DNA from: Brevibacillus sp. JNUCC-41
GTDB taxonomy: Bacteria > Bacillota > Bacilli > Bacillales > DSM-1321
Assembly: GCF_014844095.1 (NCBI RefSeq)
Contig: NZ_CP062163.1
Location: 1,054,001 to 1,118,000 of the forward strand
Direction: 5' to 3'
Length of the DNA stretch: 64,000 nt
Below are positions 7,758 to 15,823 of the stretch, one piece after another; the first letter of the stretch is position 1, and the number at the start of each line of letters is the position of its first letter. The translations under genes were made by a program, and so were the position numbers. The notes beneath the pieces were generated by a model that did no database searches, was not told the origin of the DNA, and was given only the letters and a program-made list of their open reading frames with translations.

Positions 7758-8288
7758 ATGTCCATCCAGATTTTTATATTGAGCAAGCTGATGGAGGATA
7801 AAAACTATCCTTATAAATTAAAAAAGCAGCTTTCTGAACCCATTCCATTAGATCGCCTAGGCGGGTTAACTGAAAGTAAACTGTACTATCATTTCGAATC
7901 ATTGGCAAAACAAGGATTAGTCGAACCAGTAGAAGTGATAAAAGAAGAACATCGGCCTGATAAACAAGTATTTGCGATAACGGATAAGGGGCGCGAAGAA
8001 CTACCAAAAAAAATCTATAAATTATTTGAAAGTGCGGATGAAATTAAGGATATGATTGTTGGTTTAGCCAACATCAAGTATGTGGATCGGGATAAAGTAG
8101 TAGATATATTAGAAAAAAAAGTAAAGTCCATCAAGGCTTTTTGGGAGCAGCTTGGGAATTTCGAGCCGGAACCTAAAGGCAACGAGAATATTCGTGATTT
8201 TTTGGATGGCTATTTTTCGACCAGAACAGATCACACAATATATTGGTTTGAAGAGTTAATTAGAAGGATCAAGTTAAAGGAATTGTAA
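7758..8288 (+). CDS. PadR-family transcriptional regulator
   Basis: A 176-residue protein with an N-terminal winged helix (about 1-85: YPYKLKKQLSEPIPLDRLGG, then ESKLYYHFESLAKQGLVEPV, then FAITDKGREEL) and a C-terminal helical domain (about 90-176) of the Vir_act_alpha_C type used for dimerisation. PadR proteins are repressors released by phenolic or cationic hydrophobic compounds. It is co-directional with the YhgE-like gene 46 bases upstream and ends in a terminator at 8401-8439, so the two form an operon. Its own operator is probably the AGTACT-rich promoter at 6450-6504. A GGAG ribosome site precedes the ATG. Confidence 0.85.
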   Translation: MSIQIFILSKLMEDKNYPYKLKKQLSEPIPLDRLGGLTESKLYYHFESLAKQGLVEPVEVIKEEHRPDKQVFAITDKGREELPKKIYKLFESADEIKDMIVGLANIKYVDRDKVVDILEKKVKSIKAFWEQLGNFEPEPKGNENIRDFLDGYFSTRTDHTIYWFEELIRRIKLKEL

Positions 8289-8400
8289 ATTTCCCTTTTG
8301 GTGGGCATTCCAAACTTCAGATTAAAAACAAGATTAACGTGCAGATGGCAGTACTACAACGAATGTAGCGAAATTAGCCCAATCAGTTAACCAATAATAA

Positions 8401-8439
8401 AAGCTATGTGAAAACTTATATTCACATAGCTTTTTTTTC
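8401..8439 (+). terminator. Terminator of the YhgE-padR operon
   Basis: AAAGCTATGTGAA pairs with TTCACATAGCTTT and is followed by an eight-base T run. Confidence 0.85.
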
Positions 8440-8451
8440 ATATTTCAAATA

Positions 8452-8479
8452 AAAAAACTTGCTTGGAATGAGCAAGTAT
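8452..8479 (-). terminator. Minus-strand terminator below the transporter relic
   Basis: Minus-strand hairpin ACTTGCTCATTCCAAGCAAGT followed by seven T residues. Confidence 0.7.
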
Positions 8480-8587
8480 CCACCAGTCAAAAGGAGTTCA
8501 ATCTGCGGGAAAAACGTGTCCCATAGTTTTTAAAAAAGGCACAATTAAAAGTAAAGCCACCTATTCTTGTTACACTGACCTGCCCCT

Positions 8588-8954
8588 TTAGCTCTCCATA
8601 AGTAAAAGAGCTGTAAAAGCAGCGTAAAATGCAGCTGCAACTAACCCGAAAAGGATCCCAAGTAGCTCATCTTTACCAGAGGCGCTAATGCCGTTTCCCA
8701 TAATCAATAACATACCTAATATCGCTACACCAATACAAACAACTTTTATATTGGTAAAGCTCCTTAAGTACAAATGGTGAGAGAACCATGACACAATAAT
8801 AACCCAGTGTTGTATGATCGTATTATGTGCAATTAAAGAAGCTACACAGTCCAATTAAGCTTTGTACTTGAACTAACCTGATTACTTGTATCCCTAGCTC
8901 CCTAGCAATCAATAGCATTTCTGCCCCCTTACTCCACGAGAACTGGGATTTCAT
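8588..8954 (-). pseudogene. DMT/EamA transporter relic
   Basis: The minus strand encodes a fragment of a drug/metabolite transporter: NIKVVCIGVAILGMLLIMGN and GILFGLVAAAFYAAFTALLL match the end of the first EamA repeat and the start of the second. The preceding stretch is recognisable only in another frame, where it reads VMVLSPFVLKE, the expected sequence just before this point, so at least one frameshift is present around 8760-8800. A stop follows FTALLLMES, so the second EamA repeat is missing. An ATG at 8954 overlaps the stop of the 76-aa gene upstream. Not functional as a transporter. Confidence 0.7.
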
Positions 8955-9181
8955 TTATCATTTTCCCTGTTTCTTTTTCCTTCAAAATATATGAATGCCG
9001 ATAGAACAATGATTGCAATTAACACAATGTCAGTTAACCAAGATAAATCCGTATCCGTGATAAACTTAACCATACTTATTATAGGAAGCCCTAATAAGAA
9101 AATTAGTAAGAAAACATCTTTTTTACTTTGTTTCCGTTTTTCAAAGAACGATCCCATTATTTTTTCAAAAACTGATCCCAT
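8951..9181 (-). CDS. Small two-helix membrane protein, 76 aa
   Basis: The protein has a charged N-terminal part (GSVFEKIMGSFFEKRKQSKK) and two hydrophobic helices (VFLLIFLLGLPIISMVKFI and WLTDIVLIAIIVLSAFIYF). The start at 9181 is chosen because AAGGCGG lies nine bases upstream; a longer frame from 9208 lacks a site. It follows the lipoprotein gene by 28 bases and probably forms an operon with it. No family is recognised and the function is unknown. Confidence 0.5.
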   Translation of the reverse strand: MGSVFEKIMGSFFEKRKQSKKDVFLLIFLLGLPIISMVKFITDTDLSWLTDIVLIAIIVLSAFIYFEGKRNRENDK

Positions 9182-9209
9182 TATAAAACACCGCCTTAAT
9201 TTTTCCATT

Positions 9210-9755
9210 CTAAAGTCCGCCGTCTAAACCGTCAATCTTTATCCCTCTGCTCCAATCACGGGTAACTTTTAATTCATTATCAATGATGGTTATCGTGAGC
9301 TCTCCTTCTTTCTTATAAATCTTGGATGAATTCTCGTCATAAACCTTAAATACCGCTGTGTATGTGTAATCCACTGTCCCATCTTCATTTATACTTTGTT
9401 CTTCAAGCTTCACACTTTGCACTTCGATGCTCTTCTTGATTTCTATGGCTACCAGGGCAGGCATTGAATAAAAACGGTTAAGAATTTGGGCATTATATTC
9501 ATCTTCTGATAAATATCCTTTAATTTTGTCTGCAATTTCATCAAAGGTTGGAGGATTGGCCGGATCTTTGATGGTATATCGTGCAGTATAATAGCCTTTA
9601 AATAACTTTTCTGCCTCTCCCAATTTTACAGCATTTCCCTCTTTAACAGGGCTCCTCCCTATCATATCGCCGTTTTCCTTGACCACTTCCTTGTTACATG
9701 CACCTGCAGCTGAAAACACTGCGATTAACAACAAAAAGCTAAGAAATTTTTTAAT
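9210..9755 (-). CDS. Putative lipoprotein with a non-canonical start
   Basis: The protein carries a lipoprotein signal: KKFLSFLLLIAVFSAAGACN, with AAGAC as lipobox and the Cys as the lipidated residue. The mature part (about 150 residues) has beta-rich segments such as YTAVFKVYDE and ELTITIIDNELKVTRDW, resembling NTF2-like or DUF4878-type extracellular domains, which I cannot name firmly. No ATG, GTG or TTG precedes the basic KK in frame. I place the start at ATT (9755), with GAGGGTG five bases upstream; otherwise an ATG at 9769 would need one extra base in the A run at 9747-9752. Starting at the in-frame TTG codons would delete the basic part of the signal. Operon with the gene at 8951. Confidence 0.55.
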   Translation of the reverse strand: MKKFLSFLLLIAVFSAAGACNKEVVKENGDMIGRSPVKEGNAVKLGEAEKLFKGYYTARYTIKDPANPPTFDEIADKIKGYLSEDEYNAQILNRFYSMPALVAIEIKKSIEVQSVKLEEQSINEDGTVDYTYTAVFKVYDENSSKIYKKEGELTITIIDNELKVTRDWSRGIKIDGLDGGL

Positions 9756-9892
9756 GTCAGCACCCTCATTTCCTTTTACATTTCATTTGTTAAAAAATGA
9801 ATTTCATTAGTATGAGCAGCCTCTAAATGTTCAAAATAAGGTAAAGGCGGACCACTGATCATCAGGGGAAATAATAAAAAACAAAAAATATA

Positions 9893-9966
9893 TTGAAATA
9901 TCAATTTAATTTAGATATAATACGATACGGTCTTGAAATTAGTCTGTGTATAATTTTTAGAAAATT
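9893..9966 (+). promoter_or_regulatory. brnQ promoter with CodY-like box
   Basis: TTGAAA (9893-9898), a 17-base spacer and TATAAT (9916-9921) form a near-consensus sigma-A promoter. Downstream at 9952-9966, AATTTTTAGAAAATT differs from the CodY consensus at one of 15 positions, and a weaker copy begins at 9971. Placement below the start site suggests repression by CodY when branched-chain amino acids and GTP are high. Confidence 0.65.
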
Positions 9967-10014
9967 TAATAATTTTCTAAAATAGTAAATTTTGGTTTTT
10001 TCGGAGGGTTTATT

Positions 10015-11355
10015 TTGTCTAATAAGGTACCATCATCATTTATAGTTGTGATTGGGTTCATGTTATTTGCCCTTTTCTTCGGGGCAGGGAATTTAATATT
10101 CCCACCAATGCTTGGTCAATCAGCAGGTACGAATATCTGGACGGCTAATGCAGGGTTTTTGGTCACAGGAGTAGGATTACCGTTACTCGGTGTGCTGGCA
10201 CTCGGTTTTTCTGGAAAAGATGACTTACAATCATTAGCGAGCCGCGTCCATCCAGTCTTTGGTATTGTATTCACAACCGTTCTTTATTTAGCCATTGGTC
10301 CATTATTCGCAATGCCTAGAACAGGAAACGTTTCTTTTGAGATCGGTGTAAAACCTTTTTTACCTGAAAATTCGGGTCCACTGCCTTTACTTATTTTCAC
10401 TATCATCTTTTTTACGGTTTCGTGCCTTCTTTCGCTCAATCCTGCGAAAATTGTCGAAATTGTGGGGAAAGTTTTGACACCCATCAAGTTGACATTCATA
10501 GGAATCCTTGTGGTAGTGGCTTTCGTCAATCCAATTGGAGATTTTCAAGCACCTGCCGAGCACTATATGGCTCAGCCATTTTTCAATGGGTTCAGAGAAG
10601 GTTATCTAACGATGGATACTCTTGCATCTTTTGTTTTTGGCATCATCATCATTAATGCCATCAAAGAAAAAGGTGCTAAAACAAAAAAACAAATAATGAT
10701 TGTTTGTGGAAAAGCGACTGCGATTGCGGCCGTTATCCTTGCTACCATTTATACAGCTCTCTCTTATATGGGTGCTTCAAGCGTTGGAGAACTTGGACGC
10801 TTGGATAATGGAGGCAGTGTCTTGGCAAAAGTCTCGGATTATTACTTTGGAGCATATGGCGGGTTATTATTAGGATTAATGATCACAGTGGCTTGCATAA
10901 CGACAAGCGTAGGACTCATTACATCTTGCTCGACATACTTCCATAAGCTATTTCCAAATCTGCCTTACAAAACAATTGCCATAAGTTTATCCATATTCAG
11001 TGCAATAATTGCCAATATTGGACTAACCCAATTAATTGCTATTTCAGTACCTGTTATGACAGCCATTTATCCATTAGCGATTGTTTTGATCTTCCTAACA
11101 TTTCTTCATTCTTTATTTAAAGGAAGACCTGAAGTTTATCAAGGCAGTTTATTTTTAACATTCATCGTCAGTTTATTCGATGGATTAAATGGAGCAGGTG
11201 TACACATTTCATTCATCAATGATTTCTTCACCACAATACTTCCTATGTATGAGGCAGGACTAGGATGGATCATCCCTGCCATTGTTGGAGGATTCATTGG
11301 GTATGCCAGCAGCGTCTTGCGTTCGAAATTCGGTCATAATCACCAAATACATTAA
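10015..11355 (+). CDS. brnQ: Branched-chain amino acid transporter BrnQ (LIVCS family)
   Basis: A 446-residue integral membrane protein with about twelve helices. It opens with the family hallmark FALFFGAGNLIFPPMLGQ and contains GPLFAMPRTGNVSFEIG and CITTSVGLITSCSTYF. BrnQ/BraB proteins import leucine, isoleucine and valine by sodium symport across the cytoplasmic membrane. The start is TTG at 10015, seven bases after CGGAGGG. A sigma-A promoter and a CodY-like box precede it, matching nutrient control of branched-chain uptake, and a strong terminator follows at 11384-11429. Single-gene unit, normal length. Confidence 0.93.
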   Translation: MSNKVPSSFIVVIGFMLFALFFGAGNLIFPPMLGQSAGTNIWTANAGFLVTGVGLPLLGVLALGFSGKDDLQSLASRVHPVFGIVFTTVLYLAIGPLFAMPRTGNVSFEIGVKPFLPENSGPLPLLIFTIIFFTVSCLLSLNPAKIVEIVGKVLTPIKLTFIGILVVVAFVNPIGDFQAPAEHYMAQPFFNGFREGYLTMDTLASFVFGIIIINAIKEKGAKTKKQIMIVCGKATAIAAVILATIYTALSYMGASSVGELGRLDNGGSVLAKVSDYYFGAYGGLLLGLMITVACITTSVGLITSCSTYFHKLFPNLPYKTIAISLSIFSAIIANIGLTQLIAISVPVMTAIYPLAIVLIFLTFLHSLFKGRPEVYQGSLFLTFIVSLFDGLNGAGVHISFINDFFTTILPMYEAGLGWIIPAIVGGFIGYASSVLRSKFGHNHQIH

Positions 11356-11383
11356 ATGATATAAAACCGGTCAAGGCATATTA

Positions 11384-11429
11384 ACTGTAGACAAATTCGA
11401 AGAAAAGCGAGTTTGTCTACAGTTTTTTT
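11384..11429 (+). terminator. brnQ terminator
   Basis: ACTGTAGACAAA and TTTGTCTACAGT form a 12-base stem followed by seven T residues. Confidence 0.9.
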
Positions 11430-11442
11430 CTTTGCAAAACGT

Positions 11443-11512
11443 TTCAGTGGATTTCCCCATTCCGCCGACTGTCTGCCAAGCCTTCTCTTCGCAAGCCAGT
11501 TATTCGGCAAGA
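11443..11512 (+). repeat. Degenerate member of the 216-bp repeat family
   Basis: Contains CCGCCGACTGTCTGCCAAGC and CCAGTTATTCGGCA, as in the tandem units at 34476-35497, but with the middle part deleted. It lies between brnQ and the DinB gene. Confidence 0.65.
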
Positions 11513-11513
11513 G

Positions 11514-12032
11514 TCATTCATTCCGTAATTTCCTCAGCAATTGAAAAATCTGCCCCCTATGATGTGCTTCATGTTCAATCAAATGGTAAACGACCCATTC
11601 AGGTGTGACGTCATATTGTTCAAGCACCCTCGGTTTACGCCAATCCGTTAGGTCCATTGTACGAAAGTTTGAAAGAAATACTTCACGTACCTTATTGAGA
11701 CGGTAGATATGTTCTTCCAATGTTTGTCCTTCAATGTGGCTTAGGGAGTCATCTTCAGCACGGCATCCAAATGGAAACAATGCGCGTATTTCCGAATCCC
11801 ATTCCGTAACAAGGACCTCCTCATATAACCAATCCGCCTCTATAAGCGCTATGTGATATAACAGCGAGCCAATCGTTTGCCTTTCATCGATTTTCGAATC
11901 GAGTGAATTTTGGCTGATTCCAGTCAATTCCGAAATGAGCGTACGGCGAACATCTTCTAAACACCATAACCACCGCCCAATTTCCTCTTCATATCCCGGT
12001 AATGCAGATACCAGTAATGCTCTTCTCTTCAT
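11514..12032 (-). CDS. DinB-family protein (YfiT/DinB-like putative metal enzyme)
   Basis: A 172-residue four-helix-bundle protein. It shows the three spaced His positions of the DinB fold: LLYHIALIEADWLYEE in the middle and HLIEHEAHHRGQIFQLLRKL at the C-terminus, which would form a metal-binding triad. The superfamily includes bacillithiol and mycothiol transferases; the exact activity here is unknown. The start is the ATG at 12032, because GGAGGAGGA lies close upstream; a longer frame from 12053 would place that site within the gene. It appears monocistronic. Confidence 0.8.
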   Translation of the reverse strand: MKRRALLVSALPGYEEEIGRWLWCLEDVRRTLISELTGISQNSLDSKIDERQTIGSLLYHIALIEADWLYEEVLVTEWDSEIRALFPFGCRAEDDSLSHIEGQTLEEHIYRLNKVREVFLSNFRTMDLTDWRKPRVLEQYDVTPEWVVYHLIEHEAHHRGQIFQLLRKLRNE

Positions 12033-12122
12033 CAGGATCCTCCTCCTCTTCATGAACGTACATTCTATTTAAACGTGTTGTTTCCTTCTTTTAAATGGAA
12101 AAATTATCTTTTAAGGCAGAAC

Positions 12123-12150
12123 AAAAAGAGCAACCTTTTAGATTGCCCTT
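12123..12150 (-). terminator. Terminator below the small frameshifted gene
   Basis: On the minus strand GGGCAA and TTGCTC pair across TCTAAAAGG and are followed by TTTTTG. It ends the unit at 12200-12429. Confidence 0.55.
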
Positions 12151-12199
12151 TCGCTTGTTGTGATTGTTTCGTTTATGTCATCGATATCGTAGATCGAAA

Positions 12200-12429
12200 T
12201 TAACTCCCTAAAAAGAGATTGGCTCTCATCTCCTCTGTTATACGCCTGCTTTGTAGATAATCCTGTTCCCGTTCTTGTTCAACCATCATGCGTTGCTCCA
12301 GTTTTTGAGCATATAGTGCATAGCCGATTCCATGAGCTTGAAACATCGCTTTTTCCATTGCCGACGTGTACGTTAATTCGAGAAAATTAATGAAGAATCA
12401 ATCCTTCCCATAGTAAATTTCGTACTCAT
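12200..12429 (-). pseudogene. Small helical protein gene broken by a single-base shift
   Basis: An ATG at 12429 opens MSTKFTMGRIDSS and hits a stop after 18 codons. A different frame then carries a coherent helical peptide, LELTYTSAMEKAMFQAHGIG followed by YALYAQKLEQRMMVEQERE, ending TEEMRANLFLGS at 12200. Together they would make about 76 residues if one base were added near 12390. The 52-residue part from the ATG at 12358 is the only intact piece. A terminator at 12123-12150 supports a real former or present gene. I do not recognise the family. Confidence 0.4.
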
Positions 12430-12599
12430 CTTATCATGGTTAGTGATAACTCACAAAGTTGCTACGGCTCCATATTCACTGATAATTCAGATTTTTCAAC
12501 AGCTGTTTCTATCTCCGTGTACAGAAACGCCAAATCCCTCCATCTTCCTCTAATTTCCTTTTTTCAATTGCAAAATGAACAGGTTGATGACAAATTAAA

Positions 12600-12632
12600 A
12601 GTCCCATTAACAACAGGTTTGTTAATGGGACT
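12600..12632 (-). terminator. Terminator of the serine dehydratase operon
   Basis: Minus-strand AGTCCCATTAACAA pairs with TTGTTAATGGGACT and is followed by TTTTAATTT, six bases past the sdaAA stop. Confidence 0.85.
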
Positions 12633-12638
12633 GAATGT

Positions 12639-13514
12639 TTATTTATATGAACCGAAAATTTCCTTTGCCAATCTACGCCCAGTAGGAGTCGCAGCCAGCC
12701 CGCCCTCTGCCGTTTCGCGAAGTGCAACCGGCATGGTCAATCCTATTTTATACATGGCATCGATCACTTCGTCACATGGAATGCGGCTCGTAATGCCTGC
12801 AAGCGCCATATCAGCTGCTGTTATCGCGTTGGAGGCACCCATTGCGTTACGTTTCACGCAAGGAACTTCGACCAATCCAGCCACTGGATCACAAACCAGT
12901 CCAAGCATATTTTTCAATGTGATCGCCATCGCTTCTGCAGCTTGGCTTGGCGTACCGCCGGCCAGTTCTACTATCGCAGCCGCGGCCATTCCACTTGCCG
13001 AGCCCACTTCTGCTTGGCAGCCACCAGCCGCTCCAGAAATGGAAGCGTTGTTTGCAACCACGAAACCGAAGGCAGCGGAAGTGAAAAGAAATTCAATCAT
13101 CTCTGCTCGGGTCGGGTTTAATTTTTCTTTCACGGCAAATAATGTCCCGGGAACAACGCCTGCCGAACCGGCAGTCGGAGTGGCACAAATCATTCCCATT
13201 GCGGCATTCACTTCGTTCGTCGCAACAGCTTTACTGACGGCATCCAATAATAAATTGCCTGCGAGCGCCTTGCCCGACTTGATATAATTTTGCAAAAGAA
13301 CGGCATCCCCGCCCGTTAGGCCTGTCACGGATTGCACACCTTTCAGGCCTCTTTCCACCGCTTGTTCCATCACTGTCAAATTCCTGTCCATCTTTTCGAT
13401 GATCTGTTCTCTCGAAAGGCTTGAGAACTCCATTTCTTGTAAAATCATGATTTCCGCGATTTTTACTTTTTTACTTTCAGCAAGTTCAACCAACTCTGCT
13501 ACATTTCGGAACAT
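12639..13514 (-). CDS. sdaAA: L-serine dehydratase, alpha subunit (iron-sulfur type)
   Basis: A 291-residue SDH_alpha domain protein. Family motifs include QSVTGLTGGDAVLLQNY, MICATPTAGSAGVVPG, ISGAAGGCQAEVGSASGMAA and GLVCDPVAGLVEVPCVKRNA, whose Cys residues supply the 4Fe-4S cluster. With SdaAB it deaminates L-serine to pyruvate and ammonia in the cytoplasm. It is the last gene of a three-gene operon with sdaAB (40 bases upstream) and an EIIC-like membrane protein, closed by the terminator at 12600-12632. Two-subunit organisation is normal for Firmicutes. Complete and intact. Confidence 0.95.
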   Translation of the reverse strand: MFRNVAELVELAESKKVKIAEIMILQEMEFSSLSREQIIEKMDRNLTVMEQAVERGLKGVQSVTGLTGGDAVLLQNYIKSGKALAGNLLLDAVSKAVATNEVNAAMGMICATPTAGSAGVVPGTLFAVKEKLNPTRAEMIEFLFTSAAFGFVVANNASISGAAGGCQAEVGSASGMAAAAIVELAGGTPSQAAEAMAITLKNMLGLVCDPVAGLVEVPCVKRNAMGASNAITAADMALAGITSRIPCDEVIDAMYKIGLTMPVALRETAEGGLAATPTGRRLAKEIFGSYK

Positions 13515-13554
13515 GTTTTTACCTCCATATCTATGCCAACACTTTTAATATTTA

Positions 13555-14217
13555 TCATTCAACCATCCTTATGACTTGCGACACGTTTTCCAATCCTTCA
13601 ATTTCCTTCATGACATCACCCTTGATTTTCTGATCGACTTCAATCACCATGAGGGCCATTTGACCTTTTTCTTTTCGTGAAACTTCCATATGTCCAATGT
13701 TAATTTCATGGTTCGCCAATACTGTCGAAACGGAAGATATGATTCCGAATACATCGTTATGCACGACTAAAATGGCTGGGTTTTCACCCGACAATTTAAG
13801 CTTGAACGTATTCAATTCCGTTATTTCTATCGTTCCGCCGCCAATCGAGATCCCAACAAGTTCCAATTCCTTATCTTCGTCGAACAGTTTGATCTTGACT
13901 GTATTAGGATGATCCATCACCGTATCCTCGATTGTAAAGGTAACTTCCATACCGGCTTCTTCCGCTATCGTTAAAGAGGCAGGGATTCGTTCATCATCCG
14001 TATCGAAATCCAATATCCCGCCTACGACAGCGACATCCGTACCGTGTCCCCTGTATGTTTTTGCAAAAGATCCATATAAAGAAATGATGGCTTTCTTCGG
14101 TTGCTTTCCGAATAATGTCCGTGCTACTCTGCCAATTCTGGCAGCTCCTGCTGTATGTGAGCTTGAAGGTCCAATCATGACGGGACCGATTATATCGAAT
14201 GCAGATCTGTATTTCAT
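13555..14217 (-). CDS. sdaAB: L-serine dehydratase, beta subunit
   Basis: A 220-residue protein: SDH_beta domain (about 1-140, with FDIIGPVMIGPSSSHTAGAA near the start) followed by an ACT domain (about 145-220: PAILVVHNDVFGIISSVSTV), which usually binds an amino acid regulator. I chose the ATG at 14217, with AAAGGGGC eight bases upstream, giving the 220 residues normal for SdaAB, rather than the longer frame from 14241. It partners SdaAA encoded downstream, and is 46 bases below the EIIC-like gene. Confidence 0.94.
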   Translation of the reverse strand: MKYRSAFDIIGPVMIGPSSSHTAGAARIGRVARTLFGKQPKKAIISLYGSFAKTYRGHGTDVAVVGGILDFDTDDERIPASLTIAEEAGMEVTFTIEDTVMDHPNTVKIKLFDEDKELELVGISIGGGTIEITELNTFKLKLSGENPAILVVHNDVFGIISSVSTVLANHEINIGHMEVSRKEKGQMALMVIEVDQKIKGDVMKEIEGLENVSQVIRMVE

Positions 14218-14263
14218 CGTGTAATGCCCCTTTTCTGGCAAAAGTTTTGTTTAACCGTCTTCA

Positions 14264-15298
14264 TTATGCCGCTTTTTGTTCTTCATTCACCCTTATTTCC
14301 GAAACGGTCCTGATCTTATAATTCTTGAATACGATTGAACCAAGGAAACCTACCGTTGCCCCAACAACTGCACATATCCCAGCAGTGATCGTCACTTTTA
14401 CTGGATCATTGAAACCGTACATAACTGCCAACCCTGCGATCGGTGTTGCCGTCCCTGTTGCATTATTCACTAAACCAAACATGGCCACAACCACTCCAGC
14501 AGCCGCTCCGCCAATGAAATTGGTGGAATACACCGGAATGGGATTGGCAGATATGATATCCGCTTGTGTCAATGGTTCAATCGCAACCGCAATTGTAGTA
14601 CTTCTGTCTCCAAATTTCAAGCGATCGAACAAAACAAAGTTCATGAAAGATGATCCGAATACTGCAAGTGCCCCAATTGCCATAGGAAGTCCTGTCAATC
14701 CAAGCATTGCTGTCAAAGCCATCGAGCTTAATGGTGCAGTGGCGACGACCGTTATGACCCCTCCAAGAATGATTCCCATCAAGATTGGATTACTGTTTGC
14801 CGTTTCCTTAATGATTCCACCGATATTCAAAAGCGTTGCATTGACCAAAGGCGTTAAATTCTCACCAATAAACCGAACGAGCGGTGCTGCAATGATGATT
14901 GTAACGATTAAATCCAATCCAGCTGGAACTTTTTTCTCGATCACTTTCACAAGGAAAGCAACGAGGTATCCTGCGAAAAATCCAGGCAGCAAACCTAAAC
15001 CAGCACATGAAACACCAAGTAATAGAGCATAAACAGGGGAAACCCCTAGTGCTAATGCAACAAGTGAAGCCGCTGCAACGCCTCCCATGCTGCCTGCCGC
15101 ATCCCCTACTTCTCCAAGGAACTTAATATTAAATAAATCCCCTCCGACATACCGCTGAAATGCTTCCACTAGAAAAGCGGCAACCGCTGCATTAGCAAGA
15201 GCACCCATTGCTTTCATCCCTTTTGGGGCTTTAAAACTGAATAATGAAAATAAACCAAGTACCAATAATAATAAGGCCGTTCCTTTTAAAATTTCCAT
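14264..15298 (-). CDS. PTS EIIC-like (PF13303 type) membrane protein in the serine operon
   Basis: A 344-residue polytopic membrane protein rich in Gly/Ala helices, with motifs such as GDAAGSMGGVAAASLVALAL, IIIAAPLVRFIGENLTPLVN and GVITVVATAPLSSMALTAML. It matches my recall of the PTS_EIIC_2 family, which is named for PTS permeases but is often encoded without EIIA or EIIB. None is encoded here. As first gene of an operon with both serine dehydratase subunits it is a good candidate for a serine (or related amino acid) transporter; this is inference from context. A GAGAGATTC ribosome-like stretch precedes the ATG. Confidence 0.75.
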   Translation of the reverse strand: MEILKGTALLLLVLGLFSLFSFKAPKGMKAMGALANAAVAAFLVEAFQRYVGGDLFNIKFLGEVGDAAGSMGGVAAASLVALALGVSPVYALLLGVSCAGLGLLPGFFAGYLVAFLVKVIEKKVPAGLDLIVTIIIAAPLVRFIGENLTPLVNATLLNIGGIIKETANSNPILMGIILGGVITVVATAPLSSMALTAMLGLTGLPMAIGALAVFGSSFMNFVLFDRLKFGDRSTTIAVAIEPLTQADIISANPIPVYSTNFIGGAAAGVVVAMFGLVNNATGTATPIAGLAVMYGFNDPVKVTITAGICAVVGATVGFLGSIVFKNYKIRTVSEIRVNEEQKAA

Positions 15299-15772
15299 TA
15301 ACGAATCTCTCCTCTTAGTGATTAGTAAGTATACTTTGACCTAATATTTAAATCGAACTACTAATTCATCTGCAATTTTCCGATAAAAGAACACTCATCG
15401 GTCCTTTGTTTTTGTTTCGTAGTTGTCTGTGTCTAGTTCTTCAATCAATTAAGAATCTCTTACGAAAAATAAGGAATAGAATTAAATTCACTATTATTAT
15501 TTTAAGATAGTTTTATTCCATCTAACAATGTAAACCCTTTCATTTATTTTCTCATATTAACATATATCAGTACGCATACATACAAATATTTTAAATTTTT
15601 AAAGCGGAAGTAATGTTTGATTTTTCAGTATTTTGAAATAATTAAACCACCTTTTAATAATAAGTTGAACAGCTTGGCCCTTATATGAAGAATATTGAAA
15701 TTGTAACCGGTAAAAAATAAATATTGCTTCCCTATGCCTCTTTATTATTTTTATGTATGATATCGAATGCTT
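15299..15772. other. Intergenic region between divergent operons
   Basis: AT-rich; it must carry the promoter of the serine operon. A minus-strand frame of 87 codons (15599-15862) overlaps the response regulator promoter, has no family resemblance and is not accepted. Confidence 0.5.
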
Positions 15773-15805
15773 CTCCACATGAACTCCAGATAACATGGTT
15801 ATAAT
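15773..15805 (+). promoter_or_regulatory. Response-regulator promoter with two CTCC-phased boxes
   Basis: CTCCACATGAA (15773) and CTCCAGATAAC (15784) form two 11-bp direct repeats, and TATAAT starts 16 bases after the C of the second. The same layout precedes the ABC permease gene (20805-20859) and its relic (21609-21663). It is probably the binding site of the OmpR-type regulator encoded next, implying autoregulation. Confidence 0.7.
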
Positions 15806-15823
15806 GATGCGAGAGGTGATACA

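Noticed and set aside
12428..12598. Minus-strand peptide DLAFLYTEIETAVEKSELSV upstream of the small frameshifted gene
   Set aside because: Only about 23 codons from a TTG with poor spacing; no independent support.
12436..13287. 283-codon plus-strand frame opposite sdaAA
   Set aside because: Antisense shadow of a well-conserved enzyme gene; low-complexity Ala/Pro/Ser composition and no ribosome site.
14325..15032. 235-codon plus-strand frame opposite the EIIC-like gene
   Set aside because: Shadow of a membrane protein gene with clear family motifs on the minus strand.
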